Shown piece after piece: positions 9,600-19,498 of a DNA stretch of 64,000 nucleotides (position 1 is its first letter; each line of letters begins with the position of its first letter). Position numbers and translations under genes: made by a program. The DNA is taken from NCBI GenBank assembly GCA_963722415.1, contig CAVRNI010000009.1, positions 1-64,000 of the forward strand, written 5' to 3'. A model generated the notes under the pieces. The model was not told the origin of the DNA, ran no database searches, and saw nothing but the letters and a program-made list of their open reading frames with translations. The stretch comes from JALOLG01 sp963722415. Lineage in GTDB: Bacteria > Actinomycetota > Acidimicrobiia > Acidimicrobiales > Ilumatobacteraceae.

Positions 9600-12500
9600 G
9601 ACTCGGTTGGGCCCGGCGACCTCCACTCGGGGTCGTCGTGCTCGGCCTGCTCGCCTACGTGCCGGCACTCAGCGCCGGCCGCGGGCGGATGCCGGCCGAC
9701 ACCAAGCTGTACCTCTACCTCGATCCGGGTCGACTCGTGTCGGACGCCCCGTACACGTTCGACGGCCGTCAGTTCGCCGGGTGGGTCCCCCACCAGACGA
9801 TCAGCTACCTGTGGCCGTCAGGGCCGTGGTACTGGTTGTTCGACGCCATCGGCGTACCCGACTGGATCGCGCACCGGTTGTGGATCGGCACGATCCTGTT
9901 CGTCGCCGGGCTCGGCGTGCGCTGGCTCGCCCGCCTGCTCGGGATCGTCGGTACGGCCGCGGTGGCCGCGGCGGCTGTGTACCAGCTGTCGCCATATGTG
10001 CTGCCCTACCTCTCACGTACCTCGCTGATGCTGCTGCCCTACGCCGGCCTCGGCTGGATCCTCGGCCTCACCGTGCTCGCCGCTCGACGCGGGTCGTGGC
10101 GGCACGCCGCGCTGCTCGCGCTGGTCGTGGCCACCGTCGGGGCACCGAATGCGACGGCAACCGCGATGATCGTGCCGGCGCCACTGCTGTGGTTGGTGCA
10201 CGCGGCATGGGATGGCGAGATCACGTGGCGCCGCGCTGTCGCCACTGCCGCCCGCATCGGTGGCCTGTGCCTCGCGGTGTCGTTGTGGTGGCTGGCGATG
10301 CTGTCCGTGCAGGGCCGCTACGGCGCTGACGTGCTCGCCTACTCCGAGACGCTCGAGGCCGTCTCCCTGACGTCGACGAGCACCGAGACGCTCCGTGGCA
10401 TGGGGTACTGGCTGTTCTATGTCCGCGATCCGATCGGCTTCACGACGTCGGCGGCCGAGGCCTACATGGCGTCGGGACGGTACGTCGCGACGAGCGTCGC
10501 CCTCACTGCACTCGGCCTCGCCGGCCTCGCCTTCACCCGGTTCCGCGCCCGGCGGTTCGCGGTGTTGCTCGTGGTCGTTGGCATCGTGCTCGCCGTCGGC
10601 GTCCATCCGATCGACGACCCGTCGCTGCTGATGACACCGCTCGCCGAATCGTCACGATCGTCGGTGGTGCTCGCGCTCCGCAGCAGTACGCGCGCGCTGC
10701 CGATGGCCGTGCTCGGCCTGGCGCTCGGCGCGGGTGCCCTCGTCGCCGCGACCGCGCGCCGGGTCTCGCGCCACCAGTGGGTGATCGGCGCGGCGGTGAT
10801 CGCACTGGCCGCGGTGAACCTGCCCGCGGCGTGGAACGGCGGATTCGTCGATCCCGTCATTTCGCGCGACCAGGATCCGCCCGCGGCGTGGATGGCGGCC
10901 GCGGCAGAGCTCGACTCGCTGCCAGCAGGCTTTCGTGTCATGCAGTTGCCGGGCGCCGAGTTCGGCGCGTTCCGATGGGGATACACCGTCGACCCCCCAC
11001 TCCCCGGCCTCACCGAGCGACCTTTCGTCAGCCGGGACCTGCTGCCACTCGGCAGTCCGCCGGCAATGGACCTGCTGTACGCGCTCGACGATCGTTTCCA
11101 GACAGGGATCGCCGAGCCGGCCGCGATCGCTCCGATCGCCCGTCTGTTCGGCGCCGACACGATCTGGGCGCCGAACGACATCTGGTACGACCGGTTCCGC
11201 AGCCCACGTCCCGAGCTCACGGCGGCGTTGTTGACCACCGACGCGGCGGTAGGACTCGCCGAACCGGTCACCTACGGTGAGCCGTTCGTCCCGACACCGG
11301 TGGCGCTGCCCATGATCGACGAACGCTCGGTCGGCGACCCCCGGGTCGGCACCCCGCTGGCGCCGGTCTGGCTGGTGCCCGTCGACGATCCCGTGAGCGT
11401 CATCCGCGCGAAGACCGGTGTCGTCGCGATCGCGGGCAGCGGCGACGGCGTCGTCGACGCCGCGGCGGCCGGGTTGATCGACGGGACGGAGCTGATCGTC
11501 TACACCGCGAGCGAGCTCGAGCGATGCGACACCGAACCGCCTCATCGTCACCGATTCGAACCGCGACCAGGCTCGCCAATGGCGTGGGAGCCAGGACACC
11601 CGAGGGTTCACCGAGTCCGGAGGTGACGGCGCAGACGTCGCGACGTTCGACAGCGCCGATCAGCGTCTCGAGGTGTTCGAAGATGAGCGGTGCCGAATCG
11701 CAGACCGTTGCCATCCAGACCGGACCGGTGACCGTTCGAGCCAGCGCCTACGGCGAGGTGTTCGCGTACCGGCCCGAAGACCGTGCCGCGATGGCGATCG
11801 ACGGCGATGCGACGACCGCATGGCGGGTCGCCGATCGTTTCGACGCCACCGGCCAGTTCATCGAGCTGACGGCGGAGCAGCCCATCGACTCGATCGACGT
11901 CCTGCAACCGATCGACGGTTCGACGGGCGCGGCACCGAACCGGTGGATCACCGCGATCGACGTGAGCGTCGATGGTGGCGGGTCCGTTCGCGTCGACCTC
12001 GACGAGACGTCACGATCGGCCAGCGGTCAGAGTCTCACGCTCCCCACGTCCGGCACGACGGTACGCCTGACGATCGCGGCGACGGCCGCGGCGCCCGGAT
12101 CCGGCGACGGCCTCGTCGCCACCGGCCTCGACGCGGTCGGGTTCGCCGAGATCCGCACCGGGCTCGGTCCCACGGTCGAGGTCACCCGGCCGCCCATCGA
12201 CTGGCTGGCGCAGGTCACCTCCGGCGAGTTGGTCGACACGCCGATCGACCAGGTCCTCACCCGCCTCCGTGTCGATCCGGCCAACCGCTGGCGGCGAGAT
12301 CCCGAGCCCAGGATCGTGCGCGACGTCACGGTGCCGGCAGGGTACGGCGCAACGACCGAGGCGACGCTGCGGCTCGCGGGGCGGGCCGACGACGCGGTCA
12401 TCGCCGAGCTGCTCGGGCTCTCCGGTGCGACGGCGTCGGAACGGCTGACCGGGATGCCGACAGCCGGCGGATGGGCGGCGACCGACGGTGACCCCGAGAC

Positions 12501-13911
12501 GGCGTGGATCACCCCGTTCGGGCGACCGATCGGCCCGACGCTGACGGTGCCGGTCTCGGCGACCACCGTGTCGACGATCGAGCTCCGTCAACCCACCGGC
12601 GACTTCTCCCCGATCACCGAGATCACGGTCGGCGGCACTGGCGCCGACGTCGCGATCGCGGTGCCGCCTGCCGATGCCGACGGGTGGAGCCGTATCGACG
12701 TCGGCTTGCTCGACGTGGCCGATTCCGTACGGATCACGATCACCGGCGCCGATGTGCGGACGACCCGCGATCGGCGGTCGGACGAGATCGTCGCCCTTCC
12801 TTCAGCGGTCGCCGAGATCCGTGCCGACGGCGCGGACGCCGTACCGATCCCCACCGAGGTCGAGCTGGGATGCCACGAGGTGCTGACGATCGATGGCGTG
12901 CCAGCATCGTTCGACCTCGGTACCGTGCGGGTCGGCGCCGCTGCTCGCCGGCGAACCGATCGTGGCCCATCCGTGCCCGCTGCACGGCGGCGACATCGCC
13001 GCTGGGGCGGAGCTCGACACGATCCGGATCGAGAGCCGGCCGGGTGTCGAGACCGGACTCGACGTCGACCGCATCGTGCTCGTCGACCTTGCCATGCGGG
13101 AGCCGTCAGCGGGCGGCGACGTCGGCGTCGACGTGCTCGACCAGGAGCGGACCTCGCGCACCGTACGCGTGCGCATCATGCCCGACCGGCTGCTGGGTCG
13201 TGCTCGGCGAGGGGCTCAACGACGGATGGGTCGCCGAGATCGATGGCGAAGATCTCGGTCCCGGGCAGCTCGTCGACGGCGGCTTCAACGGCTGGCGCCT
13301 GCCCCCCTCGGGCGCTCCCCGCACGGTGACGTTCAGATGGACCGCCCAGCGCACCGTCACGATCGGGCTGTGGCTGAGCCGGTTGGCCGTCGTCATGTGC
13401 ATCGCACTGGCGGTCCTCTACCGGCCTCGCCACTTCGCACGACGCCGCTCGTGCGCCGAGACTGGTCGGGTTCGGCCGCGAGCGTCCGACCAGCCGGCGA
13501 CGGGTCGTGGCGGGGCCCGCGGTCGCCGCGGTCGTTGCACTCCTGCTCGCCGGTCCGGGGTGGGCACTGGTGGCGTTGGCCGTCGGCGTCTGTGCCGCCG
13601 CGCTGGGCCGGTCCCGATTGCTGGGCGCCGCGGCGCTGGCGATCTGGCTGGGGTGCGGGGCGATCGTGCTGTGGCGCGTCGTGCGGTACCGACCGTTCCC
13701 GAACGCCGGGTGGCCGAGCACGTTCGAGGACCTTCACCGGCCCGGCATGCTCGTGCTCGCCCTGCTCGCCGGGTCGGTGGTGACCCGGACGGACGGTCGC
13801 ACGAACGACCCCACGGGGGGTCGCGCGGGGCGCCCACCGACACGTGCCCAGGAGGCCATCGAGCGGCGACGCGCAGTAGCCTTGCCTACTCGTGACGGGT
13901 CCACAACGTAG
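9596..13911 (+). CDS. AftD-like alpha-(1->3)-arabinofuranosyltransferase (DUF3367), five frameshifts
   Basis: Large membrane arabinosyltransferase that would add branching arabinofuranose from polyprenyl-phospho-arabinose. The N-terminal GT-C part has PADTKLYLYLDPGRL, then DAPYTFDG-QFAGWVPHQTI, and multiple membrane helices. A long extracellular beta-rich part follows, including two discoidin-like segments (GEVFAYRPEDRAAMAIDGD and GGWAATDGDPETAWITPFG), and C-terminal membrane helices to TTRDGSTT-like residues at 13911. Single extra bases near 11525, 11688, 12930-12937, 13195-13197 and 13441-13450 split it into six pieces. Every piece joins in order without loss, giving about 1,437 residues, close to the ~1,400 of mycobacterial AftD. 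It starts at GTG 9596 overlapping the previous stop, and overlaps the next gene by 20 bases. Confidence 0.85.
13877..13882 (+). promoter_or_regulatory. Putative -10 element TAGCCT of the GT2 gene
   Basis: TAGCCT lies inside the 3' end of the AftD-like gene, nine bases before the GTG at 13892. It may give internal, leaderless expression of the GT2 gene. The spacing pattern is shared with trpS (same hexamer). Confidence 0.3.
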
Positions 13912-14623
13912 TTGTCTGTCTGTCGTCGTGCCCTGCTACAACGAGCAGGCGACGATCGTCCCGCTGATCAAGCGCGTGCTCGAGTCGCCATGGGTCGCCG
14001 AGGTCCTCGTCGTCGACGATGGCTCGACCGACGGCACCCGGGACCTGCTCGTCGGTGTCACCGATGAGCGCGTGCGGGTCGTGCTGCACGATCGCAATCA
14101 GGGCAAGGGAGCTGCGCTGCGGACCGGCTTTGCGCTGGCCACCGCCGACTTCGTGCTCGTCCAGGACGCCGATCTCGAGTACGACCCGACCGAATACGAC
14201 CACCTTGTCGAGCCGCTCGCCGCCGATGTCGCCGACGTCGTCTACGGCTCGCGCTTCATGTCCGGCCGGCCGCACAGGGTGCTCTACTTCTGGCACTCGG
14301 TCGGCAACCGGTACTTGACGTTGCTGTCGAACATGTTCACCGACCTGAACCTGTCGGACATGGAGACCTGTTACAAGGCCTTCCGGCGCGACGTGATCCA
14401 GTCGATCGAGATCGAGGAGGACCGGTTCGGTTTCGAGCCCGAGATCACCGCCAAGTTGGCACGGGCCGGGCTCCGCATCTACGAGGTCGGCATCTCCTAC
14501 TCCGGGCGGACGTACGCCGAGGGCAAGAAGATCGGATGGCGTGACGGCGTCCGTGCCCTCGTCTGCATCGTCAAGTACTCACCCATCGGCGAACGCGTCC
14601 GCAAGCGCGGACGACCAACTTGA
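13892..14623 (+). CDS. Family 2 glycosyltransferase
   Basis: A 243-residue GT-A-fold enzyme, probably polyprenyl-phosphate sugar synthase-like. It has VVVPCYNEQATI (11-22), VDDGSTDGT (41-49) and the metal-binding DXD in VQDADLEYD (Asp92, Asp94). The C-terminal part contains DMETCYKAFRRDV and RFGFEPEITAKLAR, as in DPM1/GtrB-like enzymes. No C-terminal membrane helices follow, so it is a soluble or peripheral enzyme. It overlaps the AftD-like gene upstream and the acyltransferase downstream. It likely charges a lipid carrier on the inner face of the membrane for the neighbouring GT-C enzymes; the sugar is not known. Confidence 0.88.
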   Translation: MTGPQRSCLSVVVPCYNEQATIVPLIKRVLESPWVAEVLVVDDGSTDGTRDLLVGVTDERVRVVLHDRNQGKGAALRTGFALATADFVLVQDADLEYDPTEYDHLVEPLAADVADVVYGSRFMSGRPHRVLYFWHSVGNRYLTLLSNMFTDLNLSDMETCYKAFRRDVIQSIEIEEDRFGFEPEITAKLARAGLRIYEVGISYSGRTYAEGKKIGWRDGVRALVCIVKYSPIGERVRKRGRPT

Positions 14624-14634
14624 GGACCTCCTCG

Positions 14635-16833
14635 ATGACGGGGGGCACGACGCGGGCGCGGCGCGGTCCGGCATCGTCACGTCCGGCCGAGTCGCGGTTC
14701 ACCTGGCGGCACCTGCCCGCGCTCGACGGTCTGCGCGCCGCCGCGGTCGTCGCCGTGCTCCTGTTCCACGCCGGCCATCTGCAGGGCGGGTTCCTCGGCG
14801 TCGACTTGTTCTTCGCCTTGTCGGGCTTCCTCATCACGTCGTTGCTGTTGCGTGATGCCGATCGCGGTGGTGTCCGGCTGCTGGCCTTCTGGGGGCGGCG
14901 GTTCCGGCGTCTGCTGCCGGCGGTGTTCGTCCTCATCGCCGTCGTCGCCCTCGGTGCGTGGATGTTCGGTTCCCCGGCCGACCTCGACGGCGTCCGACGC
15001 ACGGGTGGCTGGTCGCTCGCCTACATGGCCAACTGGCACTTCATCAACGAGGCCAACGGATATTGGGCGTCGTTCGACCAACCGTCGATGTTCGACCATC
15101 TCTGGAGCCTCGCCATCGAAGAGCAGTTCTACGTCGTGTGGCCGATCGTCGTGCTCGCGGTGTGGAAGCTGAGCCGGCGGCGGTACCGGCAACGCAATCT
15201 CCTCGCGGTCTCGCTCGGCGGTGTCGTCGCGTCGTTCATCGCGATGCTCGCCCTGTACGACCCCGGTACCGACCCGACGCGGGTCTACATGGGCACCGAC
15301 ACGCGTGCCGCTTCGATCCTCGTCGGCGCGGCGATGGCGACGGCGCCCGCCCGGCAACTCGCGACGCGGGTCATCACCGCTCTGGGTCGCCGCGCTGACC
15401 TCGTCATCGCCCTGCTCACGATCGGGATCGGTGTGTCGTGGTTGGTGTTCGACGGCGCCAGCTCGGCAGCGCTCTACCGCGGCGGCCTGCTCGTCCATTC
15501 CGTCGTCGCCGCGCTCGTCGTCAGCGCCCTGGTGTCGCTGCCCGGCGGTCGTGTCGCGAAGGCGCTGTCGTGGGGTCCGCTCGTGTGGATCGGCGTCCGC
15601 TCGTACGGGTTGTACCTGTGGCACTGGCCGGTGTACGTCGCGTTGTCGGCTGAGCGCACCGGGCTCGAAGGTCCCTCGCTCACCGTCCTGCGTATCGCGG
15701 TGTCGACGGTGCTCGCCGCGGTGTCGTTCCGACTCGTCGAAGACCCGATCCGGCACCGGGTGTCGTGGGTCCGCGACCGGCGCGGCATCCCTGCCCTCGC
15801 CGGTGCGATCGCCCTCGTCGCCGCGACATTGGTCGTGCTCCCCCATCCACGCCACGAGATCGCCGCCTTCGACCCCGGCACGATCGCCGCTCCGCAATCC
15901 GATGGTCCTGCCTCCGCGCCGATGCTCGGACCCGCGCTGCCCGACCTCCCGGCGACCCGCCCCGTTTCGTCGACGTCGACTCGACGTCATCGACGGTGCG
16001 GACGACGACGGTGTCGACCGTGCTGGAGTCGACCGTGCCGGATCCGAAGGCGGCGACGACGATCGCTCCGGCTCCGGGCCCGGCGGTGACGGAGGTAGGA
16101 ACGGTCCCGGTCACGACGGTGCCGGCGTCAACCGTCGAGCCGGTCGCCGCGGTCGTGTCGATCGCCAAGCCCCCGATCACGAGCGTGCTGTGGACCGGCG
16201 ACTCGATCGCCTACGACCTGGCCCCCGGTGTCGGCGCGGCGCTGACCGACGCCGGACTGCTCGCCAACTGCGACCGCCTTCCCCGGCATGCGGCTCGTCG
16301 GCGACGGCCAGTTCGCGCTGCTGCCCCGACTGCAGGTCGAGGTTCCCGGATCCGGCGTCGACGTGATCGTCGTGCAGTTGTCGGTGTGGGACGCCCAGAG
16401 CGACGTCGCCGATCAGTTCGCAGCGCTCGACGCGCTGCACGCTCTCGTGGCCGCGAACGGCGCGCAGCTGGTCCTCGTCTCGTCGCCGCCGACGGTCGAC
16501 GCGGCGACGGACCGCGGACTCGTCGCGGTGACGGAGCACGCCCGCGCGATCGCCGCCGCGAACCCGACGTCGGCCGTGTTCCTCGACTCGTCGGCGGTCT
16601 GGGGGGCCACGTTCGACGTCGACCTCGACGACGACGGAACGCCGGAACGCAAGCGCGACGGAGTGCACGTGTGCCCGTCGGGTGCGGCGCGGTTCGGGAT
16701 GTGGCTGGTCGCCGAGCTGGCCAGCCGGTTCGACGGGGCGACCCCGACGCCGCCGACCGAGTGGGCACTGGGCGACTGGGTCACCGATGTCCGCTACGAC
16801 ACGCCGGTCGGCGCATGCGCTGTGCTTGATTGA
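14635..16833 (+). CDS. Acyltransferase 3 (OafA-like) with C-terminal SGNH domain, two frameshifts
   Basis: Membrane O-acyltransferase followed by a periplasmic SGNH esterase-like domain, which modifies cell-surface glycans. Visible motifs are LPALDGLRAAAVVAVLLFHA, GGFLGVDLFFALSGFLIT and SLAIEEQFYVVWP, ten or so membrane helices, then a Thr/Ser/Pro-rich linker. The SGNH start is VLWTGDSIAYDLAPG, and KRDGVHVCPSGAARFG ends it (the D-x-x-H box reads DGVH). A missing base near 15958-15964 (C run) and an extra base near 16276-16280 break the frame; the parts join cleanly. ATG 14635 is chosen with GAGGA at 14622-14626. A TTG at 14620 overlaps the GT2 stop and is an alternative. Confidence 0.88.
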
Positions 16834-16914
16834 GCCGGCTCACGCACGTTGAGCGGCGCACGTCTGGTCGCCGGCTCGAACGGCGAACGACCGTCACAAC
16901 ACTGGCCGCGTGCC

Positions 16915-17628
16915 TCAGCGCCGGAACAGGTCGCGCAGGCCCCAGCGGGTGACGAGCAGCATCGACTCGGCCACGATGCGCCCGGACATCTTCGAGGTGC
17001 CCCGCTCGCGGTCGAGGAACACGATCGGCGTCTCCATCACCTTGAAGCCACCGCGCACGAGCCGCCGGACGAGCTCGGTGAGGAACGCGTATCCCTCGGC
17101 GGTCGTGGTGGACGGGGAGATCGCGCGCAACGCATCGGCCCGATAGGCGCGGAAACCCGACGTACAGTCGCGGATCTGCAGGCGCAGCACGAACGACGTG
17201 TAGCGGTTGCCCCACCGCGACAGCACCCGCCGCTGGGGCGACCAGTTGACCGTCGAGCCGCCTGGCACGTAGCGCGACCCGATCACGGCGGCCGCGCCGG
17301 CGTCGATCAGGCGCAGCATCTCGGGGATCACGGCCGGGTCGTGGGAGAAGTCGACGTCCATCGAAACGATCCGGTCGTAGCCCTCGTCGAGCGCAGTCGC
17401 GAACCCGTTCCGGTAGGCGCTCCCGAGCCCGTGCTTGCCCGGGCGGCGGAGCAGCTTGATCTGGCCGAGCTCGGCGGCAGCCGTCTCGGCGACCGTCGCC
17501 GTGCCGTCGGGGCTGTTGTCGTCGACGACGATGATGTCGGCGCCCGGAACCGCCAGGCGAACGGCGGCCAGCATCGCACCGATGTTCTCGACCTCGTTGT
17601 AGGTCGGCAGCACGACGACGGTACGCAC
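16915..17628 (-). CDS. Polyprenol-phosphate mannose synthase-like GT2
   Basis: The 237-residue product matches the Ppm1/DPM catalytic domain: LPTYNEVENI (7-16), VDDNSPDGTA (35-44), GKHGLGSAYRNGF, the DXD in SMDVDFSHDP (Asp91, Asp93), VIGSRYVPGG, then DCTSGFRAYR and RERGTSKMSG near the end. These enzymes transfer mannose from GDP-mannose to a polyprenyl phosphate, the donor for extracytoplasmic GT-C mannosyltransferases such as the PIG-V-like neighbour. There is no fused acyltransferase (Lnt) domain as in M. tuberculosis Ppm1. It is convergent with the acyltransferase gene and downstream of the - strand GT cluster. Confidence 0.9.
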   Translation of the reverse strand: MRTVVVLPTYNEVENIGAMLAAVRLAVPGADIIVVDDNSPDGTATVAETAAAELGQIKLLRRPGKHGLGSAYRNGFATALDEGYDRIVSMDVDFSHDPAVIPEMLRLIDAGAAAVIGSRYVPGGSTVNWSPQRRVLSRWGNRYTSFVLRLQIRDCTSGFRAYRADALRAISPSTTTAEGYAFLTELVRRLVRGGFKVMETPIVFLDRERGTSKMSGRIVAESMLLVTRWGLRDLFRR

Positions 17629-17651
17629 AGCGGAATCGTAACTGGGCGACC

Positions 17652-18227
17652 TCAGAGCCCAGCCACGAGCACCCTGGCGAGGCGTTCACCGCCGGCCTCG
17701 GTGAGGCGCCCGTCGGAGTCGCGAACGACCGTGCCCTCCGGCGCGCACAGCTCCTCCCACCACTCGCAGGGCAGCGTCACCGCGGCGCCGGGCGCACCGA
17801 TCAGGCGCGTCGGGTCGATGGTGTCGAACCCGGCCTCGGTCAGCGTCGTGCGATCAGGTCCGGCGCCCGGCACCAGCACGGCGACGGCGTGAGTGTCGGC
17901 GATCGCGGCTGCCGCCGTCTCGGCGCACTCCGATCCGTCGTCGAACATCATCACGACCTGTCCCGGTTCCGTGTCCTCGATCACGGACGCCAGCCGGCCG
18001 ACGTCATCGCACCAGTCGCTCGCCTCGTACCACTCGATCGAGAGCCCCGCCTCGCGCACCCGCTGCTCGATCGGCCGCCGCGCGTCGGCGAGCGCTCCGT
18101 CAGCGACGACGAGCACGTTGACGTCGTCGTCGGCGCCCGTGAGCGTCGGCCACAGCCACCACGCTCCGATCACGACGACCGCAATCGCCCCGAGCAGGAC
18201 TGACGACGCGCACGGGACGCCCGGCAA
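17652..18227 (-). CDS. Membrane-anchored protein, divergent SGNH-hydrolase-like
   Basis: Not confidently recognised. The 191-residue product has one N-terminal membrane segment (about 9-29) and an outside domain that starts VLVVADGALADARRPIE. This sits where SGNH hydrolases have VGDS, and the protein ends RDSDGRLTEAGGERLARVL, which resembles the SGNH C-terminal D-x-x-H helix but with Arg in place of His. Two cysteine-containing WWEELC/DWCDD segments may form disulfides. If the resemblance holds it is a catalytically dead or repurposed relative of the SGNH domains at 16200-16830 and 19500-20150. The start used is TTG 18227 (weak evidence). It lies in the - strand glycosyltransferase run. Confidence 0.55.
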   Translation of the reverse strand: MPGVPCASSVLLGAIAVVVIGAWWLWPTLTGADDDVNVLVVADGALADARRPIEQRVREAGLSIEWYEASDWCDDVGRLASVIEDTEPGQVVMMFDDGSECAETAAAAIADTHAVAVLVPGAGPDRTTLTEAGFDTIDPTRLIGAPGAAVTLPCEWWEELCAPEGTVVRDSDGRLTEAGGERLARVLVAGL

Positions 18228-18273
18228 CCGTGATGCGGCGATGCTCGGACCCGGTGGTGAGCACGCGGGGACG

Positions 18274-19498
18274 CTAGCGCGGGCGAGCGCGCGGATCAGG
18301 CGATCGCCGGTTGACGGCGCGGTGGAACACGCGCGTCACGCCCAAGGCCGATGCGTCCCACGTCAGCGTGCGCGCCCGGCGCAGGGCGGCGATGCCCAAC
18401 TGCTCCCGGAGCGCCGGATCGCTCAGCACGTCGACGAAGCGATCGGCGAGCCGATCGGGCGGGGCGAGGAGACCGGTGACGCCGTCGATGACCGAGGACC
18501 GGTGCCCCGAGATGTCGGTCGCGACAGCCGGCGTACCGCAGGCCGCGGCCTCGGTGAGGGCGAGCCCCCACCCCTCGGCGATCGAGGCGCTGGCGACGAT
18601 CCACGCCCGCCGGTACTCGCTGGCCAACTGGTCGTGCGGCACGTAGCCGACGAGCGTGACCCACGACGCGGCATCGTGGCGTCGGATCCACTCCTCGAGG
18701 ACGGCACGTTCGGGTCCCTCACCGATGATCCGCACGCGCAGATCGGGGATCCTGGCCCGGGCCGCGGCGGCAGCCTCGATCAGCAGGCCGAAGCGTTTGA
18801 CCGGTGCCAGGCGGGCGGTGGCCACGATCGTCGGGTTGTCGGACGCGACGCTCGCCGGGTGTGAAGAAGGGCTCGACGCCGTTGTCGACCGCAGTCACGA
18901 GCTCCGGTTCGAAGCCGATCGCCAGCAGTTCGTCGCGCGTCGAAGCGCTGGGCGTCACCACCTCGGTGCGGCGGTAGAAGGGCGGCGCGACGCGGGTCTC
19001 GAGGGCGCGGCCGAGGCCGGCCAGCGGTCCGGGCAGGATCTGGTCCCACATCGGGCCGTGCACGTGGTGGACGATCGTGATCCGTGGCCGGCGGCACCAC
19101 ACCGGCGAGAACCAGGGCACGCCGTTCCAGATCTCGACGAGGCCGTCGAAGCGTCCCATCCGGCGGGTGAGCTCGGCGACGACGGTGCGCGGGAACACCG
19201 AGTAGCGGCTCCCACGGCGCACGACGTCGTAGCCGTTGCGGCGAGCCGTGGCCGGGATGCCGACCCCGGCCGATGTGCGATGGAGGACCTCGAGGCCGGC
19301 CTCCGCCCATCGTCGCATGAAGTGGTCGGCGTGCACCTCGGATCCACCCACGTCGGGGTCGTCGAGATCGCGCCAGGCGAGCACGTGCACACGACGCACC
19401 CCGGCCTCGCGGATCTCGCCGACGAGCCGCTGGAGCTCCGCGGTCTCGTCGAGCCCTGCCAAGTCGTTCATGCCAAGTCGCTCATGCCAGTCGCTCAT
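18274..19498 (-). CDS. Family 4 glycosyltransferase (one frameshift)
   Basis: GT-B fold retaining glycosyltransferase. N-terminal half: VHVLAWRDLDDPDVGGSEVH (glycine-rich acceptor loop), then NGVPWFSP, IVHHVHGPMW and VDNGVEPFFTPGE. One extra base near 18845-18852 separates this from the C-terminal half, which begins NPTIVATARLAPVKRF and includes the donor-binding E-x7-E motif in ASIAEGWGLALTEAAACGTP. The corrected length is about 407 residues, normal for GT4. The ATG at 19498 overlaps the upstream stop, and three near-identical 13-14-base units containing ATG follow (see repeat). Sugar and acceptor unknown. Confidence 0.88.
19458..19498 (-). repeat. Three ATG-containing 13-14 base units at the GT4 start
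   Basis: On the minus strand the units are ATGAGCGACTGGC, ATGAGCGACTTGGC and ATGAACGACTTGGC, end to end (19498-19486, 19485-19472, 19471-19458). The first and third ATG are in the coding frame; the second is not. Slippage here would change the N terminus or start choice. Confidence 0.8.

Noticed and set aside
11524..13329. Separate secreted beta-rich protein after a short membrane glycosyltransferase
   Set aside because: The pieces from 9596 to 13911 join in order into an AftD-length protein with small +1 indels; no independent ribosome sites precede the fragments.
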